Shown: one piece after another, positions 48,423 through 57,984 of the stretch | Layout: each line of letters opens with the position of its first letter | Numbering within the stretch: position 1 is the stretch's first letter | Assembly (NCBI RefSeq): GCF_052324685.1 | Contig: NW_027506875.1 | Coordinates: 1,155,345-1,219,344 of the forward strand | Reading direction: 5' to 3' | DNA from: Brachyhypopomus gauderio | Taxonomy: Eukaryota; Chordata; Actinopteri; Gymnotiformes; Hypopomidae | Length of the DNA stretch: 64,000 nucleotides | Notes under the pieces: model-generated | The model's database searches: none | The model's input: only the letters and a program-made list of their open reading frames with translations | Told to the model about the DNA's origin: nothing | Translations under genes and position numbers: made by a program

Positions 48423-48440
48423 TGGTGCCCCGTGTGAGGG
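48423..48440 (+). promoter_or_regulatory. Primer-binding site
   Basis: TGGTGCCCCGTGTGAGGG begins four bases after the LTR end. The leading TGG pairs with the CCA end of a tRNA. The first seven bases agree with a His-type primer site but the remainder does not match the vertebrate tRNA-His end I know, so I leave the primer tRNA unassigned. The second copy is at 53207-53224. Confidence 0.7.
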
Positions 48441-48522
48441 ATAGTTGCTTGGCTTCAGTTGTAACCGCGACAACGACTGCGCAGTAACAACCGCATAGTT
48501 AAAGGTATATACACCCATCCCG

Positions 48523-48536
48523 CCACTAGGTGGCGC
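48523..48536 (+). promoter_or_regulatory. CTCF-like motif in the leader
   Basis: CCACTAGGTGGCGC fits the vertebrate CTCF core pattern CCASYAGRKGGCRS. It lies between the primer-binding site and gag and is repeated at 53307-53320. This is a sequence match only; binding is not shown. Confidence 0.5.
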
Positions 48537-48950
48537 CAAAATCTAAAAACAAAGGTGTATACAAGGGCAAAGGTTTTGTTTCATATACACTCATCCATAC
48601 CGGATACTAAGATTAACAACTAACCATACTTCTCTAATTTGATCAGAGCAAATTAATGAGCAACCACCTTTTACTGTCGAATCTTATTAATTAGGACTTT
48701 TGTTGATCACATCTGGGGTGTTGTTATTCAGTAACCATTGACTGGTAATGAATTAACTAAGTTATATTGATAAGCATTGATGTTTTGATATACTGATGTT
48801 GATTGAATTCAGAATTTCACCTAACTGAAAGTTCGGTTGCTTGCTCCTGTTGAATAGAATTTAATGCTGGTACACATCACTGGAGGTAGCTAGCGCGTGT
48901 ACTAATTGTAGTCCACCCTTGCCGTAACTAGAATAGATCCCTTAGCCGCT

Positions 48951-49240
48951 CCAGTACATTGGGTTTGCAGAAGTTGCTGCTCCTCGCTTGTTGCCCTATT
49001 CGATATAGTCAAGGCTTGGTGCTAGCTCCATAATCCCTTTTTTAATACACTGCTTGTGGTTTCTATTTGAGACATATTCAAGGCTTGGTGCTAACGTCCT
49101 ACCCCGTTTGAGTACATTGCTGGTCCCCATCTGATAGATTCAAGGTTTGCTGCTAGCTTCATATTCCTTTTGAGTACATACTGGTTGTCGTTTGACCTAG
49201 TCAAGGCTTAGTGCTGGTTCTATACACGTTGAGTACAGTG
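48951..49240 (+). repeat. Imperfect ~62-bp repeats in the 5' leader
   Basis: TCAAGGCTTGGTGCTA-like boxes occur at 49009, 49078, 49140 and 49201, spaced 69, 62 and 61 bp. They alternate with GAGTACATTGCTGG-like boxes. They end about 50 bp before the gag start, where packaging and dimerisation signals or translation elements usually lie. Copy 2 has them at 53793, 53862, 53924 and 53985. Confidence 0.75.
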
Positions 49241-49290
49241 CATAGCCTGCTTGCCCCTAGGAGAACTGAGCCCTAGTCATAGGCCTGAGA

Positions 49291-51303
49291 ATGAGCACAG
49301 CATCAGCATCCCGACGCAACTCTGGGGAGCAACCCCAGCAACCCCCTCACATCTCCCTTCCCAACCTGATCAGCCAACTTATCCGGCTGCCTGAAGAAGA
49401 GGAGAACAGCATCCAGCAATATTCCAGGGAGGACTGTGAGAGGAAGATAGGTGAAATGATGGCTTTTATCCAGCAAGCTTCTGAGGTCAACATTCAGGAG
49501 GCCATTGGTCGAATATTCCTGCTCTTCCACAAGAAAACCAGGATGGAGCTAGATGCCCTGCAGGAGGAGGTGGATGACCTGACCAGTGCGCGACAGAGGC
49601 AGGAGGATGCTGGCTCAGGAGGTGAGAGCGACCTGGAGGTGAGGTCCATAGTGAAGGCAGTCAGCAGGATGTCCCTTCGCTCCCAGAACCCCAGAGATGG
49701 CCATGTCGTGCCTCCCCTGGAGCCAATACCATCTCGCTGGGACTCACGAGGTACCAGACAACCCAGCCTACGCCTCAGTCCGCCACGGCCAACAGTACCA
49801 AGAACTGCTCCACGCCACCACACTTCAAGTTATGACTCAGAGGAGGAACACCCTGAAGAGCTCCGCCCAATACGGGCTCCCCGAACCCCCTCCAGGGTTC
49901 TCACGTCCCGCCACGCGCCTGAGAGACCCCGAACTACGCATCAGCACTACTCCTCCTCCATGTCCCCCTTTTTCTTCTCACCCCCACGACGAGAGTCAAC
50001 TCGCTGCTCCTACCGCTCTCACGCTCAGCACCAGGAACAAGTTCGCTTTGCTGACCAACAGCGGAAGGGCCTCCTAGAGGTGCGGAGAGCTGCACACTCC
50101 AGACCTCCCTACCAGGACTACAGAGACTACGGACCTGATGACTACTCCCCGGAAAGAGAAGAGCTCCTGCACCATGACAGATATGACGGACGCATCCTCC
50201 AGTCTCCTCAGCGTGGCAGGTGCGAGCCACACCACTATAGCTTTGCCCGAGAACCAAGACCTAGTGATGCCCCACGCCTGAAGCAGCTGGACGCCCTCGC
50301 CAAAGACATTGAGCGCTTTGATCCAGAGAAGCGCGACCACAACATTGAAGACTACCTCAGAGAGATAAGGCATTGCCTTCTCGACCTGCCTCACTCCACC
50401 CACAGAGAGAGAGTCAAGTTAATCTGGAAGACGACTTCCAGATCAGTCCACGCATTCATAGAGGCCCAGCCAGCTGACACCCGTGACGACTTTGACCTGC
50501 TCTGTGAAGCACTAGCAGAGGAATACTCCCCTTTTGCGGATGAGATGTCTGCGACCATTTCAGCCATCCAAATCAAGCATGGCCGCCACGAACATCCCCG
50601 TGACTTCTACACTCGCCTAAGACACGCCTACTTCCAAGGAAGAAACGGCCCAGGACTTGAAGAAGACAGAGCATTCAAGTCACTCTTTCTGCACAACCTG
50701 CATCCATGCGTGCGCACCCACGTGACTCTTCTCACCCGGCAAGGTGACCCATCCATGCGTGACATCCGGAAGATGGCACAGATGGCCTGGGAGACTGTTG
50801 TCCGATCGGTGGATAAGAGAGAAGAGAATCCCCAAGTACTCGCCATGCAGAACTCCGCGAGCGAACCCATAGAATTGGAGGGCGCGGAAGTACCAAATGG
50901 TAACCGTGTCCACCATGGGGCTAGCCTGTCTCACCGCTCCCACTTGGAGAAAAAGCCAAGGGATTGGAGAGACGGACACAAACAGTCCAAGGGGGGTGAT
51001 CTACACCAGTCAAGGGCACCCCAGAAGAGCCGTGGCAACCACTACTCCTCCCATGAGCCTAAGCGATCACCTAGAGAGAACAGATGGGACAACCAGGATC
51101 GGACCTTTCGACGCCAAGAACACAGAGACCGAGGCAGAAGTCCAGAGACAGAGTCACAAGACACTGCTGAATTAAGGACAGAGCTTCAGCTTCTCAAAGA
51201 TGCAATCACAAAGATGTCCCAGGAGAAGGACATGAACACCAACCGGCCAACCAAGGACCGTGAGAAACGCTCTTGTGAGGATGGAGGCCCCGCAGTCGCA
51301 TGA
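49291..51303 (+). CDS. gag: Gag polyprotein, copy 1
   Basis: A 670-residue structural protein of the LTR element. Residues about 45-115 are helical with coiled-coil character; 115-320 are Ser/Pro/Arg-rich and probably disordered; 330-505 look like a capsid domain, with HGRHEHPRDFYTRLRHAY (about 430-447) matching the major homology region pattern; 540-670 are basic and could bind RNA; a short helical segment lies at about 625-645. No CCHC zinc knuckle is present, unlike most orthoretroviral Gag but as in spumaviruses and some Metaviridae. The start is the first Met of a long open frame after the leader. The stop is UGA in a readthrough context and the frame continues open downstream. The frame is intact although polymerase is missing. 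Confidence 0.85.
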   Translation: MSTASASRRNSGEQPQQPPHISLPNLISQLIRLPEEEENSIQQYSREDCERKIGEMMAFIQQASEVNIQEAIGRIFLLFHKKTRMELDALQEEVDDLTSARQRQEDAGSGGESDLEVRSIVKAVSRMSLRSQNPRDGHVVPPLEPIPSRWDSRGTRQPSLRLSPPRPTVPRTAPRHHTSSYDSEEEHPEELRPIRAPRTPSRVLTSRHAPERPRTTHQHYSSSMSPFFFSPPRRESTRCSYRSHAQHQEQVRFADQQRKGLLEVRRAAHSRPPYQDYRDYGPDDYSPEREELLHHDRYDGRILQSPQRGRCEPHHYSFAREPRPSDAPRLKQLDALAKDIERFDPEKRDHNIEDYLREIRHCLLDLPHSTHRERVKLIWKTTSRSVHAFIEAQPADTRDDFDLLCEALAEEYSPFADEMSATISAIQIKHGRHEHPRDFYTRLRHAYFQGRNGPGLEEDRAFKSLFLHNLHPCVRTHVTLLTRQGDPSMRDIRKMAQMAWETVVRSVDKREENPQVLAMQNSASEPIELEGAEVPNGNRVHHGASLSHRSHLEKKPRDWRDGHKQSKGGDLHQSRAPQKSRGNHYSSHEPKRSPRENRWDNQDRTFRRQEHRDRGRSPETESQDTAELRTELQLLKDAITKMSQEKDMNTNRPTKDREKRSCEDGGPAVA

Positions 51304-51307
51304 CTAG
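51301..51307 (+). promoter_or_regulatory. Leaky gag stop: UGA CUAG readthrough context
   Basis: The gag stop is TGA followed by CTAG. UGA CUA is the best-known readthrough context in animals (alphaviruses and several mammalian genes). The same frame then stays open for 367 codons. Short C-rich segments (CCCT at 51313, CCCC near 51325) can pair with GGGG and AGGG around 51350-51360, giving a possible weak downstream stem. Copy 2 is at 56085-56091. Confidence 0.7.
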
Positions 51308-52407
51308 GCCGAGAACCCTCCTCAACACTACCCCGGATCCATCTCATTGGCTGGGGAAGGGAACCATCAAGTGAGAACGCACTGCCACCAGCTGCGGAGC
51401 ATACTTCATCCAGTCTTTCTGCTTCTTCCTCTCCACTCCTGCAGTTCCAGGGAGACCTGGTCCAGAAAGGCAGCGCCCAACGCATCTGTACCAGTGTCCT
51501 CCAAGAAGATCACCCAAGTGTCAACACGCTACTGGGTACCGGATCGGAGATCAGCCTCATCTGCACCGTCACATTCTCCACCATGAGACAGGCCTCACTC
51601 GCCATGGGGAGATGCCTCAACATTGAGTCCCGTCAGCTTAGCATCACCTGCTGTAAGCAAGACCATGCCCCAACCAACCAGAGAGCTTGGTTTGAGTTCA
51701 CACTCCCAGAGATGAAGCACGTGGACCCAGTCAACACCTCTAAATTTGACGCGGAACAGCTGCTCAGCGGTCAAGACCTGCTCGATAGGCTGGCTCCTCT
51801 GATCAGGTGGTCATGGACCCAAGTCACAGTCTGTAAGCCTGTCAGTGACAGGACTATGACATACAACTGTGACTGGAGAACAATTCCCCAAGCATGTCAG
51901 GTGGTAAAAGGGTTGGACTTGATTGTCCCAGCCAGGTCGGCTGGCATTCCGTTTCGACTCATGGTCTTGAGAAGACAGAAGTTTGACTACCCAGGGGCTT
52001 TCTTTCATCCTGCACCATGGTTCCTTGAACTGAACCTCACCACGTGGGGCACTCCCCTTCCTGAACTGACCAGTCATTCAGTTAACTACACTACCCAGGT
52101 GCCTGCTCGAACAATGTTGGACCACTTAAGTGACCACGCATTCCAGGGCTTGGAACTGTCCATCCCCATGATTGGCAAGTTGCCAAGGCTGCTTGAGGGA
52201 CCCCAGATTCACAACAATGTGCTCTTCAACCTGCCTGCAAGAATGATTGCCGTGATTCCAGACAGGATGCCAGTAGGCTTGGTTTGTCGCATTGATCTCA
52301 GCAAGGAGAATGAGATGCCTATTTATGCAGTCATGAATTGCAGTCCGATCCAACCTGTTGCGAATGAGATGACCGCTGACGTCCCCAAAGAACCTTACCC
52401 AGGGTGA
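51304..52407 (+). pseudogene. pro: Protease-like readthrough extension, copy 1
   Basis: This frame is continuous with gag across the UGA, giving 367 further codons. It has two retropepsin hallmarks: LLGTGSEISL around 51529, where the catalytic triad normally reads Asp-Thr/Ser-Gly, and LLSGQDLL about 78 residues later, the Gly-Arg/Asn/Gln-Asp C-terminal motif. The catalytic Asp is replaced by Gly (GGT, 51535-51537), which should abolish protease activity. The remaining ~200 residues are not recognised and may be the linker to a lost reverse transcriptase. The frame ends in TGA-TGA next to the deletion junction. Confidence 0.65.
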
Positions 52408-52418
52408 TGAACGCTTGG

Positions 52419-52845
52419 GTGAACGCTTGTTTGCAGTGGTGTTTATAATCACGTTCATGTTAAACCGTACTCTGTTTAAGGCTTAAAGAGATATTCTGTT
52501 CAAAGCTTAAATAGGTATTCTGTTTAAACTTGTTCGGTTATTCACACTGATTCTTTTATTTCATAGTTAATACTTAACTCCTCGTATAACTGTTAAACGT
52601 GTGTCCCACTATACGCTCGTTGAGGCTGTATAGTGACCGACGATACCGTGTCTTAGTTGGAGGAAATTTGCGTTGTGTTTGTGGCTGTAGTGAGAACTCG
52701 GTTTAAGTTTCGCGCCATCGAGTTTCTCTTTGTCTCAAAGATCTCCTCCCCCATACGCACGTACACACGCACGCGCATCCGCGCGCACTCGAATACACGC
52801 ACGCGCATCCGCGCGCACTAGAATACACATCCACACACACACCCG

Positions 52846-52879
<34 letters not shown>

Positions 52880-53202
52880 CCTACCCTCCTGTCCCCTTTG
52901 TTTGCTATGCTTTTATTATTATGCTTTGTGATCAATAAATGTTTTTATGTTTAAATACTGTCGTTTGAGTCGTTGTTTCTCTGTTACAACCTGAAGCCAG
53001 AACTATTATTTGAACTGTAACCTTCAGATTTATAGTTTGTTAATCAAACAATTTGGGCTACGGGAGTTGACCACAATTAGTGGCGACCTTAGTTAAATGA
53101 GTTTATACAAAATTTGGATAAATTTAACACGGTCTGAACTCCCACCATTTCGTAGGTAATTTTATGAGACTGATTACTAAATAAATTTGGCCAGCACCTA
53201 CA
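52419..53202 (+). repeat. Middle LTR, left-truncated (784 bp)
   Basis: It aligns with the 5' LTR from its position ~638 onward, so U3, promoter and much of R are missing. The left junction is the same as in the 3' LTR (two nearby copies of TGAACGCTTG). At diagnostic sites further right (8-bp GC-rich block, CA length, two substitutions) it matches the 5' LTR, not the 3' LTR, so it is a recombinant. Confidence 0.88.
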
Positions 53203-54074
53203 TAATTGGTGCCCCGTGTGAGGGATAGTTGCTTGGCTTCAGTTGTAACCGCGACAACGACTGCGCAGTAACAACCGCATAGTTAAAGGTATATACACCC
53301 ATCCCGCCACTAGGTGGCGCCAAAATCTAAAAACAAAGGTGTATACAAGGGCAAAGGTTTTGTTTCATATACACTCATCCATACCGGATACTAAGATTAA
53401 CAACTAACCATACTTCTCTAATTTGATCAGAGCAAATTAATGAGCAACCACCTTTTACTGTCGAATCTTATTAATTAGGACTTTTGTTGATCACATCTGG
53501 GGTGTTGTTATTCAGTAACCATTGACTGGTAATGAATTAACTAAGTTATATTGATAAGCATTGATGTTTTGATATACTGATGTTGATTGAATTCAGAATT
53601 TCACCTAACTGAAAGTTCGGTTGCTTGCTCCTGTTGAATAGAATTTAATGCTGGTACACATCACTGGAGGTAGCTAGCGCGTGTACTAATTGTAGTCCAC
53701 CCTTGCCGTAACTAGAATAGATCCCTTAGCCGCTCCAGTACATTGGGTTTGCAGAAGTTGCTGCTCCTCGCTTGTTGCCCTATTCGATATAGTCAAGGCT
53801 TGGTGCTAGCTCCATAATCCCTTTTTTAATACACTGCTTGTGGTTTCTATTTGAGACATATTCAAGGCTTGGTGCTAACGTCCTACCCCGTTTGAGTACA
53901 TTGCTGGTCCCCATCTGATAGATTCAAGGTTTGCTGCTAGCTTCATATTCCTTTTGAGTACATACTGGTTGTCGTTTGACCTAGTCAAGGCTTAGTGCTG
54001 GTTCTATACACGTTGAGTACAGTGCATAGCCTGCTTGCCCCTAGGAGAACTGAGCCCTAGTCATAGGCCTGAGA
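53203..54074 (+). other. Leader of internal unit 2
   Basis: Repeats the unit-1 leader at an offset of 4784 bp: primer-binding site 53207-53224, CTCF-like motif 53307-53320, and the ~62-bp leader repeats 53735-54024. Confidence 0.85.
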
Positions 54075-56087
54075 ATGAGCACAGCATCAGCATCCCGACG
54101 CAACTCTGGGGAGCAACCCCAGCAACCCCCTCACATCTCCCTTCCCAACCTGATCAGCCAACTTATCCGGCTGCCTGAAGAAGAGGAGAACAGCATCCAG
54201 CAATATTCCAGGGAGGACTGTGAGAGGAAGATAGGTGAAATGATGGCTTTTATCCAGCAAGCTTCTGAGGTCAACATTCAGGAGGCCATTGGTCGAATAT
54301 TCCTGCTCTTCCACAAGAAAACCAGGATGGAGCTAGATGCCCTGCAGGAGGAGGTGGATGACCTGACCAGTGCGCGACAGAGGCAGGAGGATGCTGGCTC
54401 AGGAGGTGAGAGCGACCTGGAGGTGAGGTCCATAGTGAAGGCAGTCAGCAGGATGTCCCTTCGCTCCCAGAACCCCAGAGATGGCCATGTCGTGCCTCCC
54501 CTGGAGCCAATACCATCTCGCTGGGACTCACGAGGTACCAGACAACCCAGCCTACGCCTCAGTCCGCCACGGCCAACAGTACCAAGAACTGCTCCACGCC
54601 ACCACACTTCAAGTTATGACTCAGAGGAGGAACACCCTGAAGAGCTCCGCCCAATACGGGCTCCCCGAACCCCCTCCAGGGTTCTCACGTCCCGCCACGC
54701 GCCTGAGAGACCCCGAACTACGCATCAGCACTACTCCTCCTCCATGTCCCCCTTTTTCTTCTCACCCCCACGACGAGAGTCAACTCGCTGCTCCTACCGC
54801 TCTCACGCTCAGCACCAGGAACAAGTTCGCTTTGCTGACCAACAGCGGAAGGGCCTCCTAGAGGTGCGGAGAGCTGCACACTCCAGACCTCCCTACCAGG
54901 ACTACAGAGACTACGGACCTGATGACTACTCCCCGGAAAGAGAAGAGCTCCTGCACCATGACAGATATGACGGACGCATCCTCCAGTCTCCTCAGCGTGG
55001 CAGGTGCGAGCCACACCACTATAGCTTTGCCCGAGAACCAAGACCTAGTGATGCCCCACGCCTGAAGCAGCTGGACGCCCTCGCCAAAGACATTGAGCGC
55101 TTTGATCCAGAGAAGCGCGACCACAACATTGAAGACTACCTCAGAGAGATAAGGCATTGCCTTCTCGACCTGCCTCACTCCACCCACAGAGAGAGAGTCA
55201 AGTTAATCTGGAAGACGACTTCCAGATCAGTCCACGCATTCATAGAGGCCCAGCCAGCTGACACCCGTGACGACTTTGACCTGCTCTGTGAAGCACTAGC
55301 AGAGGAATACTCCCCTTTTGCGGATGAGATGTCTGCGACCATTTCAGCCATCCAAATCAAGCATGGCCGCCACGAACATCCCCGTGACTTCTACACTCGC
55401 CTAAGACACGCCTACTTCCAAGGAAGAAACGGCCCAGGACTTGAAGAAGACAGAGCATTCAAGTCACTCTTTCTGCACAACCTGCATCCATGCGTGCGCA
55501 CCCACGTGACTCTTCTCACCCGGCAAGGTGACCCATCCATGCGTGACATCCGGAAGATGGCACAGATGGCCTGGGAGACTGTTGTCCGATCGGTGGATAA
55601 GAGAGAAGAGAATCCCCAAGTACTCGCCATGCAGAACTCCGCGAGCGAACCCATAGAATTGGAGGGCGCGGAAGTACCAAATGGTAACCGTGTCCACCAT
55701 GGGGCTAGCCTGTCTCACCGCTCCCACTTGGAGAAAAAGCCAAGGGATTGGAGAGACGGACACAAACAGTCCAAGGGGGGTGATCTACACCAGTCAAGGG
55801 CACCCCAGAAGAGCCGTGGCAACCACTACTCCTCCCATGAGCCTAAGCGATCACCTAGAGAGAACAGATGGGACAACCAGGATCGGACCTTTCGACGCCA
55901 AGAACACAGAGACCGAGGCAGAAGTCCAGAGACAGAGTCACAAGACACTGCTGAATTAAGGACAGAGCTTCAGCTTCTCAAAGATGCAATCACAAAGATG
56001 TCCCAGGAGAAGGACATGAACACCAACCGGCCAACCAAGGACCGTGAGAAACGCTCTTGTGAGGATGGAGGCCCCGCAGTCGCATGA
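54075..56087 (+). CDS. gag: Gag polyprotein, copy 2
   Basis: Identical in translation to the gag at 49291-51303 (670 residues, same domain order, same UGA-CUAG ending). The preceding middle LTR lacks the promoter, so this copy would depend on readthrough transcription from the 5' LTR past an AATAAA at 52934. Identity over 2 kb indicates a very young duplication, homogenisation or an assembly duplication. Confidence 0.85.
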   Translation: MSTASASRRNSGEQPQQPPHISLPNLISQLIRLPEEEENSIQQYSREDCERKIGEMMAFIQQASEVNIQEAIGRIFLLFHKKTRMELDALQEEVDDLTSARQRQEDAGSGGESDLEVRSIVKAVSRMSLRSQNPRDGHVVPPLEPIPSRWDSRGTRQPSLRLSPPRPTVPRTAPRHHTSSYDSEEEHPEELRPIRAPRTPSRVLTSRHAPERPRTTHQHYSSSMSPFFFSPPRRESTRCSYRSHAQHQEQVRFADQQRKGLLEVRRAAHSRPPYQDYRDYGPDDYSPEREELLHHDRYDGRILQSPQRGRCEPHHYSFAREPRPSDAPRLKQLDALAKDIERFDPEKRDHNIEDYLREIRHCLLDLPHSTHRERVKLIWKTTSRSVHAFIEAQPADTRDDFDLLCEALAEEYSPFADEMSATISAIQIKHGRHEHPRDFYTRLRHAYFQGRNGPGLEEDRAFKSLFLHNLHPCVRTHVTLLTRQGDPSMRDIRKMAQMAWETVVRSVDKREENPQVLAMQNSASEPIELEGAEVPNGNRVHHGASLSHRSHLEKKPRDWRDGHKQSKGGDLHQSRAPQKSRGNHYSSHEPKRSPRENRWDNQDRTFRRQEHRDRGRSPETESQDTAELRTELQLLKDAITKMSQEKDMNTNRPTKDREKRSCEDGGPAVA

Positions 56088-57191
56088 CTAGGCCGAGAAC
56101 CCTCCTCAACACTACCCCGGATCCATCTCATTGGCTGGGGAAGGGAACCATCAAGTGAGAACGCACTGCCACCAGCTGCGGAGCATACTTCATCCAGTCT
56201 TTCTGCTTCTTCCTCTCCACTCCTGCAGTTCCAGGGAGACCTGGTCCAGAAAGGCAGCGCCCAACGCATCTGTACCAGTGTCCTCCAAGAAGATCACCCA
56301 AGTGTCAACACGCTACTGGGTACCGGATCGGAGATCAGCCTCATCTGCACCGTCACATTCTCCACCATGAGACAGGCCTCACTCGCCATGGGGAGATGCC
56401 TCAACATTGAGTCCCGTCAGCTTAGCATCACCTGCTGTAAGCAAGACCATGCCCCAACCAACCAGAGAGCTTGGTTTGAGTTCACACTCCCAGAGATGAA
56501 GCACGTGGACCCAGTCAACACCTCTAAATTTGACGCGGAACAGCTGCTCAGCGGTCAAGACCTGCTCGATAGGCTGGCTCCTCTGATCAGGTGGTCATGG
56601 ACCCAAGTCACAGTCTGTAAGCCTGTCAGTGACAGGACTATGACATACAACTGTGACTGGAGAACAATTCCCCAAGCATGTCAGGTGGTAAAAGGGTTGG
56701 ACTTGATTGTCCCAGCCAGGTCGGCTGGCATTCCGTTTCGACTCATGGTCTTGAGAAGACAGAAGTTTGACTACCCAGGGGCTTTCTTTCATCCTGCACC
56801 ATGGTTCCTTGAACTGAACCTCACCACGTGGGGCACTCCCCTTCCTGAACTGACCAGTCATTCAGTTAACTACACTACCCAGGTGCCTGCTCGAACAATG
56901 TTGGACCACTTAAGTGACCACGCATTCCAGGGCTTGGAACTGTCCATCCCCATGATTGGCAAGTTGCCAAGGCTGCTTGAGGGACCCCAGATTCACAACA
57001 ATGTGCTCTTCAACCTGCCTGCAAGAATGATTGCCGTGATTCCAGACAGGATGCCAGTAGGCTTGGTTTGTCGCATTGATCTCAGCAAGGAGAATGAGAT
57101 GCCTATTTATGCAGTCATGAATTGCAGTCCGATCCAACCTGTTGCGAATGAGATGACCGCTGACGTCCCCAAAGAACCTTACCCAGGGTGA
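56088..57191 (+). pseudogene. pro: Protease-like readthrough extension, copy 2
   Basis: Same as the copy at 51304-52407, including the Gly at the expected catalytic Asp (56319-56321). The substitution therefore predates the tandem duplication or was copied with it. Confidence 0.65.
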
Positions 57192-57202
57192 TGAACGCTT
57201 GG

Positions 57203-57624
57203 GTGAACGCTTGTTTGCAGTGGTGTTTATAATCACGTTCATGTTAAACCGTACTCTGTTTAAGGCTTAAAGAGATATTCTGTTCAAAGCTTAAATAGGT
57301 ATTCTGTTTAAACTTGTTCGGTTATTCACACTGATTCTTTTATTTCATAGTTAATACTTAACTCCTCGTATAACTGTTAAACGTGTGTCCCACTATACGC
57401 TCGTTGAGGCTGTATAGTGACCGACGATACCGTGTCTTAGTTGGAGGAAATTTGCGTTGTGTTTGTGGCTGTAGTGAGAACTCGGTTTAAGTTTCGCGCC
57501 ATCGAGTTTCTCTTTGTCTCAAAGATCTCCTCCCCCATACGCACGTACACACGCACGCGCGCACTCGAATACACGCACGCGCATCCGCGCGCACTAGAAT
57601 ACACATCCACACACACACCCGCAT

Positions 57625-57661
<37 letters not shown>

Positions 57662-57984
57662 CCTACCCTCCTGTCCCCTTTGTTTGCTATGCTTTTATTA
57701 TTATGCTTTGTGATCAATAAATGTTTTTATGTTTAAATACTGTCGTTTGAGTCGTTGTTTCTCTGTTACAATCTGAAGCCAGAACTATTACTTGAACTGT
57801 AACCTTCAGATTTATAGTTTGTTAATCAAACAATTTGGGCTACGGGAGTTGACCACAATTAGTGGCGACCTTAGTTAAATGAGTTTATACAAAATTTGGA
57901 TAAATTTAACACGGTCTGAACTCCCACCATTTCGTAGGTAATTTTATGAGACTGATTACTAAATAAATTTGGCCAGCACCTACA
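57203..57984 (+). repeat. 3' LTR, left-truncated (782 bp)
   Basis: Same left truncation as the middle LTR. It differs from the other two by an 8-bp deletion in the GC-rich block near 57560, a different CA tract (CATACATACAC), and at least two substitutions (TACAATCTG for TACAACCTG; ATTACTTG for ATTATTTG). It ends ACCTACA and is followed by the CCAA duplication. Confidence 0.88.

Larger units (their letters stand above)
46998..57984 (+). mobile_element. Endogenous retrovirus-like LTR element, tandem LTR-int-LTR-int-LTR
   Basis: Five parts are visible: a full 5' LTR (46998-48418), internal region 1 (48419-52418), a left-truncated middle LTR (52419-53202), internal region 2 (53203-57202) and a left-truncated 3' LTR (57203-57984). 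The repeat period is 4784 bp. Termini are TGTAGGT and ACCTACA, with a 4-bp CCAA duplication. Each internal region codes for gag and a protease-like extension but not for reverse transcriptase, RNase H, integrase or envelope, so the locus cannot transpose alone. Both gag copies translate identically, implying either very recent duplication or an assembly duplication. It sits in an older L2-like LINE in opposite orientation. Family: retrovirus-like or Metaviridae-like; I cannot decide without the polymerase. Confidence 0.9.

Noticed and set aside
51583..52407. Independent gene starting at the internal ATG after gag
   Set aside because: The frame is open all the way back to the gag UGA and the protease-like motif lies upstream of this ATG, so a readthrough extension is the better reading.
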